A stretch of DNA of 8,015 nucleotides from Comamonadaceae bacterium CG_4_10_14_3_um_filter_60_75 (GCA_002784245.1 PFKL01000201.1:1-8015), one strand, 5' to 3'; positions 1 to 6,087 are shown, counted from the stretch's first letter. Notes: generated by a model from the letters alone, not told the origin. A program made the numbers and translations.

Positions 1-1394
1 CTGGTGAACATGCGGTAGGGCTCGGTCACGCCCTGGGTGATCAGGTCATCCACCAACACGCCAAGGTAAGCCTGGTCACGCGCGGGCAGCCAGGCATCGC
101 CCACATAAGACGCACTGCCCGCCGCGCTGGCGGCCACATTGCCACCACCCATGGCGCGCACCTGCAAGGCGGCGTTGATGCCGGCAAACAAACCCTGCGC
201 CGCCGCTTCTTCGTAGCCGGTGGTGCCGTTGATTTGCCCGGCAAAAAACAGGCCATTGATAACCTTGGTCTCAAACGAGCTTTTCAGCTGTGTCGGATCA
301 AAGTAGTCGTATTCGATGGCGTAACCGGGGCGCAGGATGTGCGCGTTTTCCAGCCCCGGCATGCTGCGCACCAGCGCGTACTGGATGTCAAATGGCAAGC
401 TGGTGCTGATGCCGTTGGGGTAGTACTCGTTGGTCGTCAGGCCTTCGGGCTCCAGAAAAATCTGGTGGCTGTCCTTGTCGGCAAAACGGTTGATCTTGTC
501 TTCCACGCTCGGGCAATAGCGCGGGCCCACGCCCTCGATCTTGCCGGTGAACATGGGGCTGCGGTCAAAGCCGCTGCGAATAATGTCGTGGGTGCGCTGA
601 TTGGTATGCGTGATCCAGCAGGCCATTTGCTGCGGATGTTGCTCGGGTCGACCCATGAAACTGAACACCGGCACATTCGGGCCGCAAGGCGCGCCGCCGG
701 GTAGGCCCGTCACGCCCTGTACCTCCATCCCGTCGCCAGGCTGCTCGGTGCATTTTGAAAAATCAATGCTGCGACCATCCAGCCGTGGCGGCGTGCCGGT
801 TTTCAGGCGGCCTTGGGGCAGTTTCAGTTCTTTCAGCCGCGCACTCAAGGACACCGCCGGTGGGTCGCCTGCGCGGCCCGCCGCGTAGTTGTTCAGACCC
901 ACATGAATCTTGCCGTCCAGGAAGGTGCCTGCGGTCAGTACCACGGTGCTGGCACTAAAGCGAATGCCGACTTGCGTCACCGCCCCCACCACCCGGTCGC
1001 CCTGCACCATCAGGTCTTCCACCGCCTGCTGGAACAGCCACAGGTTAGGCTGGTTTTCCAGGCGGCGGCGAATGGCGGCCTTGTACAAAATCCGGTCGGC
1101 CTGGGCGCGGGTGGCGCGCACCGCCGGGCCTTTGGATGAATTCAAAATACGGAACTGCACCCCGCCCTCGTCGGTGGCTGCCGCCATGGCTCCGCCCAGC
1201 GCATCCACCTCTTTGACCAAATGGCCCTTGCCGATGCCGCCAATGCTGGGGTTGCAGCTCATCTGCCCCAGGGTTTCGATGTTGTGGCTCAGCAGCAGGG
1301 TTTTGCAACCCATGCGGGCGGCAGCCAGCGCCGCCTCGGTGCCGGCATGGCCGCCGCCGACGACGATCACGTCGAAATGTTGTGGGTAGAGCAT
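1..1394 (-). CDS. mnmG: tRNA uridine-5-carboxymethylaminomethylation enzyme MnmG (GidA), 5' part, truncated by window edge
   Basis: MnmG works with the GTPase MnmE to place the (carboxymethyl)aminomethyl group on U34 of tRNAs reading two-fold degenerate codons; it is a cytoplasmic FAD/NADH protein. The open frame runs from ATG at 1394 to the left edge without a stop: 464 codons of the usual 630-650, so the C-terminal MnmE/tRNA-binding part is outside. Visible landmarks are the FAD-binding GGGHAGTEAA (residues 13-22), the MSCNPSIGG motif with Cys47, the PRYCPS motif with Cys294 (equivalent to the invariant Cys277 of E. coli), the stretch SHQIFLEPEG, and GQINGTTGYEEAAAQG near the end. The start MLYP matches the family, but no strong Shine-Dalgarno precedes it. 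Compared with E. coli the protein carries about 17 extra residues around 216-240, consistent with the shift of the cysteine from 277 to 294. The gene is divergent from the rest of the window. The identification is secure. Confidence 0.97.
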   Translation of the reverse strand, partial: MLYPQHFDVIVVGGGHAGTEAALAAARMGCKTLLLSHNIETLGQMSCNPSIGGIGKGHLVKEVDALGGAMAAATDEGGVQFRILNSSKGPAVRATRAQADRILYKAAIRRRLENQPNLWLFQQAVEDLMVQGDRVVGAVTQVGIRFSASTVVLTAGTFLDGKIHVGLNNYAAGRAGDPPAVSLSARLKELKLPQGRLKTGTPPRLDGRSIDFSKCTEQPGDGMEVQGVTGLPGGAPCGPNVPVFSFMGRPEQHPQQMACWITHTNQRTHDIIRSGFDRSPMFTGKIEGVGPRYCPSVEDKINRFADKDSHQIFLEPEGLTTNEYYPNGISTSLPFDIQYALVRSMPGLENAHILRPGYAIEYDYFDPTQLKSSFETKVINGLFFAGQINGTTGYEEAAAQGLFAGINAALQVRAMGGGNVAASAAGSASYVGDAWLPARDQAYLGVLVDDLITQGVTEPYRMFT

Positions 1395-1452
1395 GGAAAG
1401 GTGCGACCTGCTGAATAAAGAGGCAATTTTACCGAGGCCGGAAAAAACAGTA

Positions 1453-1464
1453 GCACCCGGGTGC
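1453..1464. repeat. 12-bp perfect palindrome upstream of mnmG
   Basis: GCACCCGGGTGC is identical on both strands. It lies about 59 bp before the mnmG start, where a dimeric regulator could bind near the promoter. No family of regulator is recognised from it, and a GC-rich palindrome of this size can arise by chance. Confidence 0.4.
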
Positions 1465-1495
1465 GATTCAAAAGCATGTGGCGTTTCGGAAGTGC

Positions 1496-1510
1496 CAACG
1501 TGACACGTTG
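1496..1510. repeat. 15-bp palindrome with 7-bp arms
   Basis: CAACGTG-A-CACGTTG has perfect 7-bp arms around one central base, which is the layout of an operator for a dimeric transcription factor. It sits about 100 bp before mnmG and 320 bp before pfp. The owner is unknown; the call rests only on the symmetry. Confidence 0.4.
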
Positions 1511-1579
1511 AACCCGGCGCGCCGCATTGGAACCATGCTGTTCATGTATTCCCAACGCCAGCCGACCAACAACTTTACC

Positions 1580-1667
1580 GAATCAGTCGGGCGATGCGCT
1601 TTGCGGAGGTAAAGGAGGAGGCCGCAGGCCGGGGGACACGTAGCAAAGCGCATCGCCCGGCTGATTC
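1580..1667. repeat. Large inverted repeat: 25-bp arms around a 38-nt purine-rich core
   Basis: The left arm (1580-1604) and right arm (1643-1667) are reverse complements at 24 of 25 positions; the single difference (T1587 against C in the mirrored arm) would still allow a G-U pair in RNA of one sense. The arms start GAATCAG and contain GGGCGATGCGCTTTGC. The 38-nt core begins with a run of GG pairs (1605-1621, including TAAAGGAGGAG, a perfect Shine-Dalgarno-like string) and then a small GGCC-GCA-GGCC hairpin (1620-1630). There is no T-run after it, so it is not a typical intrinsic terminator. The compact 88-bp shape, intergenic position and near-perfect arms suggest a dispersed palindromic element of the REP/MITE kind, though only one copy is in this window. 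A structured RNA is the alternative. Confidence 0.75.
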
Positions 1668-1770
1668 AACAAGCACCGCAACGTCTACTGTGCCCCAAGT
1701 GAACCAGACCTGGTTGAATCACACTCGTAACACCCAGTGCGTTCAACGCCATGGCAGTCACACACTTCAA

Positions 1771-1786
1771 AGGCACAATAGTGCCT
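1771..1786 (+). repeat. Short hairpin in the pfp leader
   Basis: AGGCAC-AATA-GTGCCT gives a 6-bp perfect stem with a 4-nt loop, ending 41 bp before the pfp start. It could be an operator or a leader hairpin. It superficially resembles a sigma-54 promoter, but the spacing is wrong. Confidence 0.35.
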
Positions 1787-1827
1787 CACGATAGAGGTTC
1801 AACCCAGTTTCAAAGCAGGACAGATCC

Positions 1828-3045
1828 ATGGCAACCGGAAAAATACTTGTCGCCCAGGGCGGCGGCCCCACTGCTGTCATCAACCAATCGCTGGTGGGCG
1901 TGGCGCTTGAGGCGCGCCGCTTTGGCCAGATTGGCCACATCTACGGCGCGCACCACGGCGTGCGCGGCATCGTCGACGAAGACTTTGTCGACCTGACGCA
2001 GGAAACCAGCCACAACCTGGAGCAAGTCGCCAACACCCCATCCAGCGCCTTGGGCTCCACCCGCGACAAGCCCGACGAGGCCTACTGCCGCGAGATTTTC
2101 AAAGTGCTGCAGGCGCACCAGATCGGCCATTTTTTCTACATTGGCGGCAACGACTCGAGTGACACGGTACGCATCGTCAGCCAGGAAGCGCGCAACGCCA
2201 ATTACAACCTGCGCTGCATTCACATCCCCAAAACGATCGACAACGATCTGGTTGGCAACGACCACACGCCCGGTTTTCCGTCGGCAGCGCGCTTTGTCGC
2301 GCAAGCGTTTGCCGGGGCCAACCTGGACAATGCGGCCCTGCCCGGCGTCTATGTGGGCGTGGTGATGGGTCGCCATGCAGGCTTCCTGACGGCGGCCTCG
2401 GCCTTGGGCAAGAAATTTCCCGATGACGGCCCACACCTGATTTACCTGCCCGAGCGCACATTCGATTTGACCCAGTTCCTCGGCAACGTCAAAGCCATGT
2501 ACGAGCGCCACGGCCGCTGCGTGATTGCCGTCTCCGAAGGCATTCACGACGCACGCGGCACACCCATTGCCGCGCTGCTGGCCAAAGAAATGGAGCACGA
2601 CGCGCATGGCAACGTGCAGCTTTCGGGCAATGGCGCGCTGGCCGACTTGCTGTGCGAAGAAATCAAGTCCAAGCTGAAAATCAAACGTGTGCGCGGCGAC
2701 ACCTTTGGCTACCTGCAGCGAAGCTTCATTGGCTGCGTGTCCGACGTCGACCAGCGCGAAGCGCGCGAGGTGGGCGAAAAAGCGGTGCAATTTGCCATGT
2801 GGGGTGGCCGCGATGGCTCAGTAGCCATCAAGCGCACCGGTTTTTACTCGGTCGACTACGAGCTGCTGCCGGTCGAAGAAGTCGCTGGCAAGACCCGCAT
2901 CATGGAAGACGAGTTCATCGCCGCCAATGGCACCGACGTCACCGACGCATTCCGCCTGTACCTGCGCCCGTTGCTGGGCTCGGGCATGCCTGACGCATTT
3001 CGTCTGCGGCATAACCCGGTGGCGAAAGTTTTACAAAAGAAATAG
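1828..3045 (+). CDS. pfp: Pyrophosphate-dependent 6-phosphofructokinase
   Basis: This enzyme interconverts fructose 6-phosphate and fructose 1,6-bisphosphate in the cytoplasm and, in the PPi form, runs reversibly using pyrophosphate in place of ATP. The 405-residue protein starts with a phosphofructokinase N-terminus (GGGPTAVIN, residues 11-19). It has GGNDSSDT (106-113) with Asp109 and PKTIDND (134-140) with Lys135. ATP enzymes carry Gly at both of those positions (GGDGS, PGTIDND), and the Asp/Lys pair is the accepted marker of PPi use. Asp138 and Asp140 are the catalytic and metal-linked acids, and MGRHAG (180-185) and FGYLQR (293-298) are the sugar-phosphate motifs. The ATG at 1828 has an AGGA Shine-Dalgarno (1817-1820) seven bases before it. 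It appears to be monocistronic, with 171 bp to the next gene. The family is certain; the phosphoryl donor is inferred from two residues. Confidence 0.93.
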   Translation: MATGKILVAQGGGPTAVINQSLVGVALEARRFGQIGHIYGAHHGVRGIVDEDFVDLTQETSHNLEQVANTPSSALGSTRDKPDEAYCREIFKVLQAHQIGHFFYIGGNDSSDTVRIVSQEARNANYNLRCIHIPKTIDNDLVGNDHTPGFPSAARFVAQAFAGANLDNAALPGVYVGVVMGRHAGFLTAASALGKKFPDDGPHLIYLPERTFDLTQFLGNVKAMYERHGRCVIAVSEGIHDARGTPIAALLAKEMEHDAHGNVQLSGNGALADLLCEEIKSKLKIKRVRGDTFGYLQRSFIGCVSDVDQREAREVGEKAVQFAMWGGRDGSVAIKRTGFYSVDYELLPVEEVAGKTRIMEDEFIAANGTDVTDAFRLYLRPLLGSGMPDAFRLRHNPVAKVLQKK

Positions 3046-3046
3046 C

Positions 3047-3104
3047 ACTCCAGCCCATATAAAATAAGAGCTAAACGCTACTATTAGTATAGTAATATTG
3101 GAGT
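3047..3104. repeat. AT-rich palindromic block after pfp
   Basis: Directly after the pfp stop lies a 58-bp AT-rich block in GC-rich surroundings. Its ends ACTCCA (3047-3052) and TGGAGT (3099-3104) are complementary, and pairing can continue through ATAT (3057-3060) and ATAT-like bases at 3095-3098 with a four-base bulge. Inside, TACTAT-TAGT-ATAGTA (3079-3094) forms a 6-bp perfect hairpin. It resembles, from memory, short palindromic intergenic repeats that are common in Comamonadaceae genomes. It may help end pfp transcription, but there is no GC-rich stem plus T-run. Confidence 0.5.
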
Positions 3105-3204
3105 CAATCGCAATCCTATCAGGACATTTTTTACCCCTCAAGCGGGCGGCGGGGATGCGCGCTAGCATGCCAGCCAGATTTGCAACAACATCACACACGA
3201 CAAC

Positions 3205-3210
3205 AAGGAG
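3205..3210 (+). promoter_or_regulatory. Shine-Dalgarno AAGGAG fixing the TTG start of the GST gene
   Basis: AAGGAG ends six bases before TTG at 3217. No ATG or GTG is available at this place, and the protein read from this TTG matches the beta-class GST N-terminus residue for residue (MKLYYSPGAC), so the rare start codon is well supported. Confidence 0.85.
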
Positions 3211-3216
3211 AACAAT

Positions 3217-3825
3217 TTGAAGCTTTACTATTCCCCCGGCGCCTGTTCCCTATCGCCGCACATCGTGCTCAAAGAGTCCGGTCTGCCGTTCGAAGCCATC
3301 GCAGCACCGACCAAAACACACAAGCTCGCCGACGGTACCGACTACTACACCATCAATCCCCTGGGTTACGTGCCCTACCTGGTTCTCGATGACGGTCGCA
3401 CCTTACACGAAGGCCCGGCCATCGTTCAGTACCTGGCCGACCTGGTGCCCGATAAAAAACTCGCGCCACCCAACGGCAGCTGGGAGCGCTACAAGCTACA
3501 GGAGTGGCTCAACACCATCAGCACCGAATTGCACAAGGGCTTCTCGCCGCTGTTTACCCCGGGCATGCCCGACGCCGCCAAAGAAATCGCCAAGACGCGC
3601 CTCAACAGCCGCCTGCAATGGGTCGACGGCGAATTGGCTGGCAAAACCTACCTGATGGGCGATACCTTTACCGTGGCCGACGCCTATCTTTTTGTGGTGA
3701 CCGGGTGGGGCAAGTACGTCGCCATTGACATCACTGGTCTGGCCAACCTCGGTGGCTTCATGGCGCGCGTCGCTGCCCGACCCGCGGTGCAGGACGCACT
3801 GCGTGCTGAAGGTCTGTTGAAATAA
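3217..3825 (+). CDS. gst: Glutathione S-transferase, beta class
   Basis: A cytosolic, probably dimeric enzyme that binds glutathione and conjugates or reduces electrophilic and peroxidic compounds. The 202 residues match E. coli GstA from end to end: N-terminal thioredoxin-like domain with SPGACSLSPH (6-15), where Cys10 is the beta-class cysteine; VPYLV with the cis-proline Pro53; the glutathione-contacting EGPAI (65-69); then the helical domain with TELHKGF, where His106 matches the conserved catalytic-site histidine, and the N-capping box FTVADAYLF (151-159). The start is TTG. It ends 21 bp before rquA and is likely cotranscribed with it, though no functional link between the two is established. 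The native substrate cannot be told from sequence. Confidence 0.95.
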   Translation: MKLYYSPGACSLSPHIVLKESGLPFEAIAAPTKTHKLADGTDYYTINPLGYVPYLVLDDGRTLHEGPAIVQYLADLVPDKKLAPPNGSWERYKLQEWLNTISTELHKGFSPLFTPGMPDAAKEIAKTRLNSRLQWVDGELAGKTYLMGDTFTVADAYLFVVTGWGKYVAIDITGLANLGGFMARVAARPAVQDALRAEGLLK

Positions 3826-3846
3826 ACCACCGCCAGGACAGGATTC

Positions 3847-4590
3847 ATGACGTCAGAAAAAACCGCAACCCTGAGCGCCGATGCCGTCATGGCGTCCGCT
3901 CCCTCCTTCACCCGGCCACCGGTGACCGTGCCCGAGTATCTGGAATCCACTTACTGGTGGGCCTACACCCACCCCAACGCCGTCAAGGTGTTCGAGCGCC
4001 AGTGGCTGGTCAACCTGATTCTGTGGGGCAACTTCTCGCGCCTGCGTGATCTGGCACTCGATGAACTCGCGCCAGCGGCCAACGGTAATCTGCTGCAGGT
4101 CGCTTGCGTCTACGGCAACTTCACGGAAAAGCTGGTGCAGCGCCTGGGCCCCCAGGGACGCCTGAATGTGATCGACGTCGCGCCGGTGCAGATCAAGAAC
4201 ATGCACGCGAAACTGCAAGACAAAAGCAAAGTGACCATTTCGCAGCAAGATGCGTCGCAGATGCATTTTGACGACGCCAGCCACGACGCCACGATTGTCT
4301 TTTTTCTACTGCATGAAATGCCTCTTGAAGTGCGGCGCAAAACGGTTACCGAGGCGTTACGGGTGACCAAGCCCGGTGGCAAGGTGGTGTTTGTCGACTA
4401 CCACCGGCCGGTGGCAACCAATCCTTTTCGTTACATCATGGTACCGATCCTGACCACGCTGGAGCCCTTTGCCATGGACTTGTGGAACGGTCAGATCGCT
4501 GACTGGCTGCCACCCGATTGCAAGAATTTACGGATGGAAAAAGAAACTTATTTTGGTGGCCTTTACCAGAAGGTGGTCATCAGTAAATAG
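3847..4590 (+). CDS. rquA: Rhodoquinone biosynthesis protein RquA (SAM-dependent, methyltransferase-like)
   Basis: RquA converts ubiquinone to rhodoquinone, replacing a ring methoxy group with an amino group; published work on the R. rubrum family shows dependence on S-adenosylmethionine. The 247-residue protein carries the family hallmark near its N-terminus, PEYLESTYWWAY (29-40), followed by VFERQWLVNLILWGNF (48-63). The Rossmann methyltransferase fold follows: a modified motif I, LLQVACVYGNFTEK (82-95), lacking the usual GxGxG; the acidic end of strand 2, NVIDVAP (107-113, Asp110); QQDAS (133-137, Asp135); and FFLLHEMP (152-159). The C-terminal part has VDYHRP (183-188), a hydrophobic stretch around 193-212 that suits contact with the membrane quinone pool, and the ending YFGGLYQKVV. 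The residues before 28 look like a disordered extension. ATG 3847 is preceded by AGGA (3835-3838). Ubiquinone C-methyltransferases (UbiE) are the main alternative, but the modified motif I and the WWAY/FERQW block argue against this. Confidence 0.93.
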   Translation: MTSEKTATLSADAVMASAPSFTRPPVTVPEYLESTYWWAYTHPNAVKVFERQWLVNLILWGNFSRLRDLALDELAPAANGNLLQVACVYGNFTEKLVQRLGPQGRLNVIDVAPVQIKNMHAKLQDKSKVTISQQDASQMHFDDASHDATIVFFLLHEMPLEVRRKTVTEALRVTKPGGKVVFVDYHRPVATNPFRYIMVPILTTLEPFAMDLWNGQIADWLPPDCKNLRMEKETYFGGLYQKVVISK

Positions 4591-4665
4591 CTTTTGGAGC
4601 ATTTCTAATGCCGTATGCGTGCAGTTTCTGGTCGGCAGTCGTCTGACGAACTGTCCCTACTTTCT

Positions 4666-4679
4666 TTGAGATAGGTCAA
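4666..4679. promoter_or_regulatory. Candidate FNR/Anr box upstream of ccmA
   Basis: TTGAG-ATAG-GTCAA keeps both core half-sites and the spacing of the FNR/CRP-family consensus TTGAT-N4-ATCAA; only the inner T and A differ. It lies 76 bp after the rquA stop and 80 bp before ccmA. Its centre (4672.5) is exactly 61.5 bp from a start at 4734 predicted by the -10 element below, which is a classic activating position. The match is by eye and unproven. Confidence 0.5.
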
Positions 4680-4721
4680 GTAACAGATGTAATGCGCTGC
4701 GCAGCTCGTTGGGGTTCCCCC

Positions 4722-4727
4722 TAAAAT
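4722..4727 (+). promoter_or_regulatory. Possible -10 element of the ccm operon promoter
   Basis: TAAAAT matches the sigma-70 -10 consensus at five of six positions and would start transcription near 4734, leaving a leader of about 26 nt before ccmA. No recognisable -35 hexamer stands 17 bp upstream (GCGCAG), which is what one expects of an activator-dependent promoter. Confidence 0.4.
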
Positions 4728-4759
4728 GCGCCGCTTGTCGCTCTCACTTTTGAACCGTT

Positions 4760-5395
4760 TTGAAGAACCCACCCACACTGACGTTTGCCAAGCTCGGCTG
4801 CTCCAAAGGCGGGCGTCAGCTGTTCAAGAACGTCGATTGCACCTTGACCGCAGGCCACTGGCTGTACGTCGCCGGGGTTAACGGTGTGGGCAAAACCAGC
4901 TTGTTGCGCATGGTCTGCGGCCTGTCGTCCATTGGTGCCGGTGACATTCTCTGGAACGGTGTCCCGATCCACGCGCAGGCCGACGCGTACCATCAGGACC
5001 TGTGTTACCTGGGGCACCTCAATGGGCTGCAGGAATCCATGACCGTCGAAGAAAACCTGACCTTCATCACCGCGCTGGCCGGGCGCACCATCGGGCCGGG
5101 CCAGACCCAAAAAGTGCTTACCCGTTTCGGCTTGCGCGGCCGCTCACAACAACTGGTAAGGCACTTGTCGCAGGGGCAAAAGCGCCGCGTGGCCCTGTCC
5201 CGCCTGGCGCTGAGCCCAGCGCGCCTGTGGGTGCTGGACGAGCCCTATGTGGCGATGGACGAGGCCGGTGTGAAGATGCTCGCTGACCTGATTGCAGACC
5301 ACCTGCAGCACGGCGGGCTGGCGGTGGTCACCAGCCACCAACGGGTACCGATTGGCGACATTCCTGCGCAAATGCTGGAGCTGCAAGTCTTATGA
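4760..5395 (+). CDS. ccmA: Heme exporter ATP-binding protein CcmA
   Basis: ATPase subunit of the CcmABCD complex; ATP hydrolysis releases heme-loaded holo-CcmE from CcmC. The 211-residue protein (family about 205) has Walker A GVNGVGKT (39-46), signature LSQGQKRR (137-144), Walker B LWVLDEP (156-162), and the H-loop His193. WNGVPI and YHQDLCYLGH (77-86) are typical of CcmA rather than other ABC ATPases. The start is read as TTG 4760 because an in-frame stop lies at 4751-4753 and the next residues fit the family N-terminus. No Shine-Dalgarno is visible before it, so translation initiation may be weak. The stop overlaps the ccmB start by four bases (ATGA), implying translational coupling. Confidence 0.95.
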   Translation: MKNPPTLTFAKLGCSKGGRQLFKNVDCTLTAGHWLYVAGVNGVGKTSLLRMVCGLSSIGAGDILWNGVPIHAQADAYHQDLCYLGHLNGLQESMTVEENLTFITALAGRTIGPGQTQKVLTRFGLRGRSQQLVRHLSQGQKRRVALSRLALSPARLWVLDEPYVAMDEAGVKMLADLIADHLQHGGLAVVTSHQRVPIGDIPAQMLELQVL

Positions 5396-6087
5396 GCCAG
5401 TCCCTCAAATCAATCGGGCTGGCGCAAGTCATGCTGTCCGTGCTCAAGCGCGAAGTGGCTTTGGGCATGCGTCAAAAAGGTGAGGTCCTCACCCCTCTGA
5501 TGTTTTTCATGGTGGTGGCCAGCCTGTTTCCGCTGGGCGTGGGCGCCGAATCCAATCTGCTGCTGCGCATGGCGCCGGGAGTGTTGTGGGTCAGCGCCTT
5601 GCTGGCCGCCATGCTGTCGCTGCAGCGCATGTTTTCCACCGACTATGCCGACGGCTCGCTGGAACAAATGGTGCTGTCGTCGACCCCGCTGGGCCTGTTG
5701 GTGTTGGCCAAGGCATTGGCGCACTTCCTGGTCTCGGGCCTGCCGCTGGTGCTCATTGCGCCCGTGCTTGGCATTCAGTTTGGTCTGGACGGCCGCGGTC
5801 TGGGCTTGTTGGTACTGACCCTGCTGCTGGGCACACCCACGCTGAGCCTGATCGGCAGCATCGGTGCGGCGCTGACATTGGGCGTACGCGGTGCAGGGGT
5901 TTTGCTTTCCTTATTGATCTTGCCGCTTTACATTCCTGTGCTTATTTTTGGTGCAGGTGCGGTTGAAGCCGACGCGGCCGGTTTGGGCATTGGCGGACAC
6001 CTTTCTTTGCTGGCGGCCTTGCTTGTGCTCTCTTTATTCTTTTCGCCGATGGCGACGTCTGCAGCTTTGAGGATATCCCTGGAATGA
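5392..6087 (+). CDS. ccmB: Heme exporter membrane protein CcmB
   Basis: Integral inner-membrane partner of the CcmA ATPase in cytochrome c maturation; together with CcmC it forms the membrane part of the complex that frees holo-CcmE. The 231 residues are strongly hydrophobic with about six membrane segments, and include the family pattern VLKREVALGMRQKGEVLTPLMFF near the N-terminus and FSTDYADGSLEQMVLSSTPL (86-105), with conserved acidic residues on the cytoplasmic side. Length agrees with E. coli CcmB (220). The reading frame overlaps ccmA upstream and ccmC downstream by four bases each, so all three subunits are probably made in a coupled way. Nothing is missing or broken. Confidence 0.95.
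   Translation: MSQSLKSIGLAQVMLSVLKREVALGMRQKGEVLTPLMFFMVVASLFPLGVGAESNLLLRMAPGVLWVSALLAAMLSLQRMFSTDYADGSLEQMVLSSTPLGLLVLAKALAHFLVSGLPLVLIAPVLGIQFGLDGRGLGLLVLTLLLGTPTLSLIGSIGAALTLGVRGAGVLLSLLILPLYIPVLIFGAGAVEADAAGLGIGGHLSLLAALLVLSLFFSPMATSAALRISLE

Larger units (their letters stand above)
1395..1827. other. Divergent intergenic region between mnmG and pfp
   Basis: This 433-bp stretch separates two divergent genes, so both promoters should lie here. I see no convincing protein gene: the short open frames have no family resemblance and run through the inverted repeat. It holds a 12-bp perfect palindrome (1453-1464), a 15-bp near-palindrome (1496-1510), the large inverted repeat (1580-1667), an 8-bp inverted pair (1663-1670 with 1713-1720) and a small hairpin close to pfp (1771-1786). 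No clear sigma-70 -35/-10 pair stands out for either gene. On the minus strand a TAAAAT-like -10 can be read about 35 bp before mnmG (around 1428), without a good -35. Confidence 0.7.

Noticed and set aside
234..1418. Several plus-strand open frames of 60-160 codons over the mnmG region
   Set aside because: They are shadows of mnmG, whose own frame is continuous with all family motifs on the minus strand.
1771..1786. A sigma-54-like -24/-12 promoter (GGCAC...GC) before pfp
   Set aside because: The GG and GC dinucleotides are separated by nine bases; sigma-54 promoters need ten. The sequence is better described as a hairpin.
1594..1794. A 66-codon frame in the mnmG-pfp intergenic region
   Set aside because: It runs through the inverted repeat, has no useful ribosome-binding site before its ATG and no family resemblance.
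1810..2790. A 326-codon open frame on the minus strand opposite pfp
   Set aside because: It is antisense to a fully supported phosphofructokinase gene, has no recognisable domain, and long antisense frames are expected opposite GC-rich genes.
4636..4653. Possible terminator hairpin after rquA (TCGTC-T-GACGA)
   Set aside because: The stem is short with almost no loop and no T-run follows directly, so it is not a convincing intrinsic terminator.
4696..4705. 10-bp palindrome GCTGCGCAGC before ccmA
   Set aside because: Short GC-rich palindromes are frequent in this base composition, and nothing else marks it as an operator.
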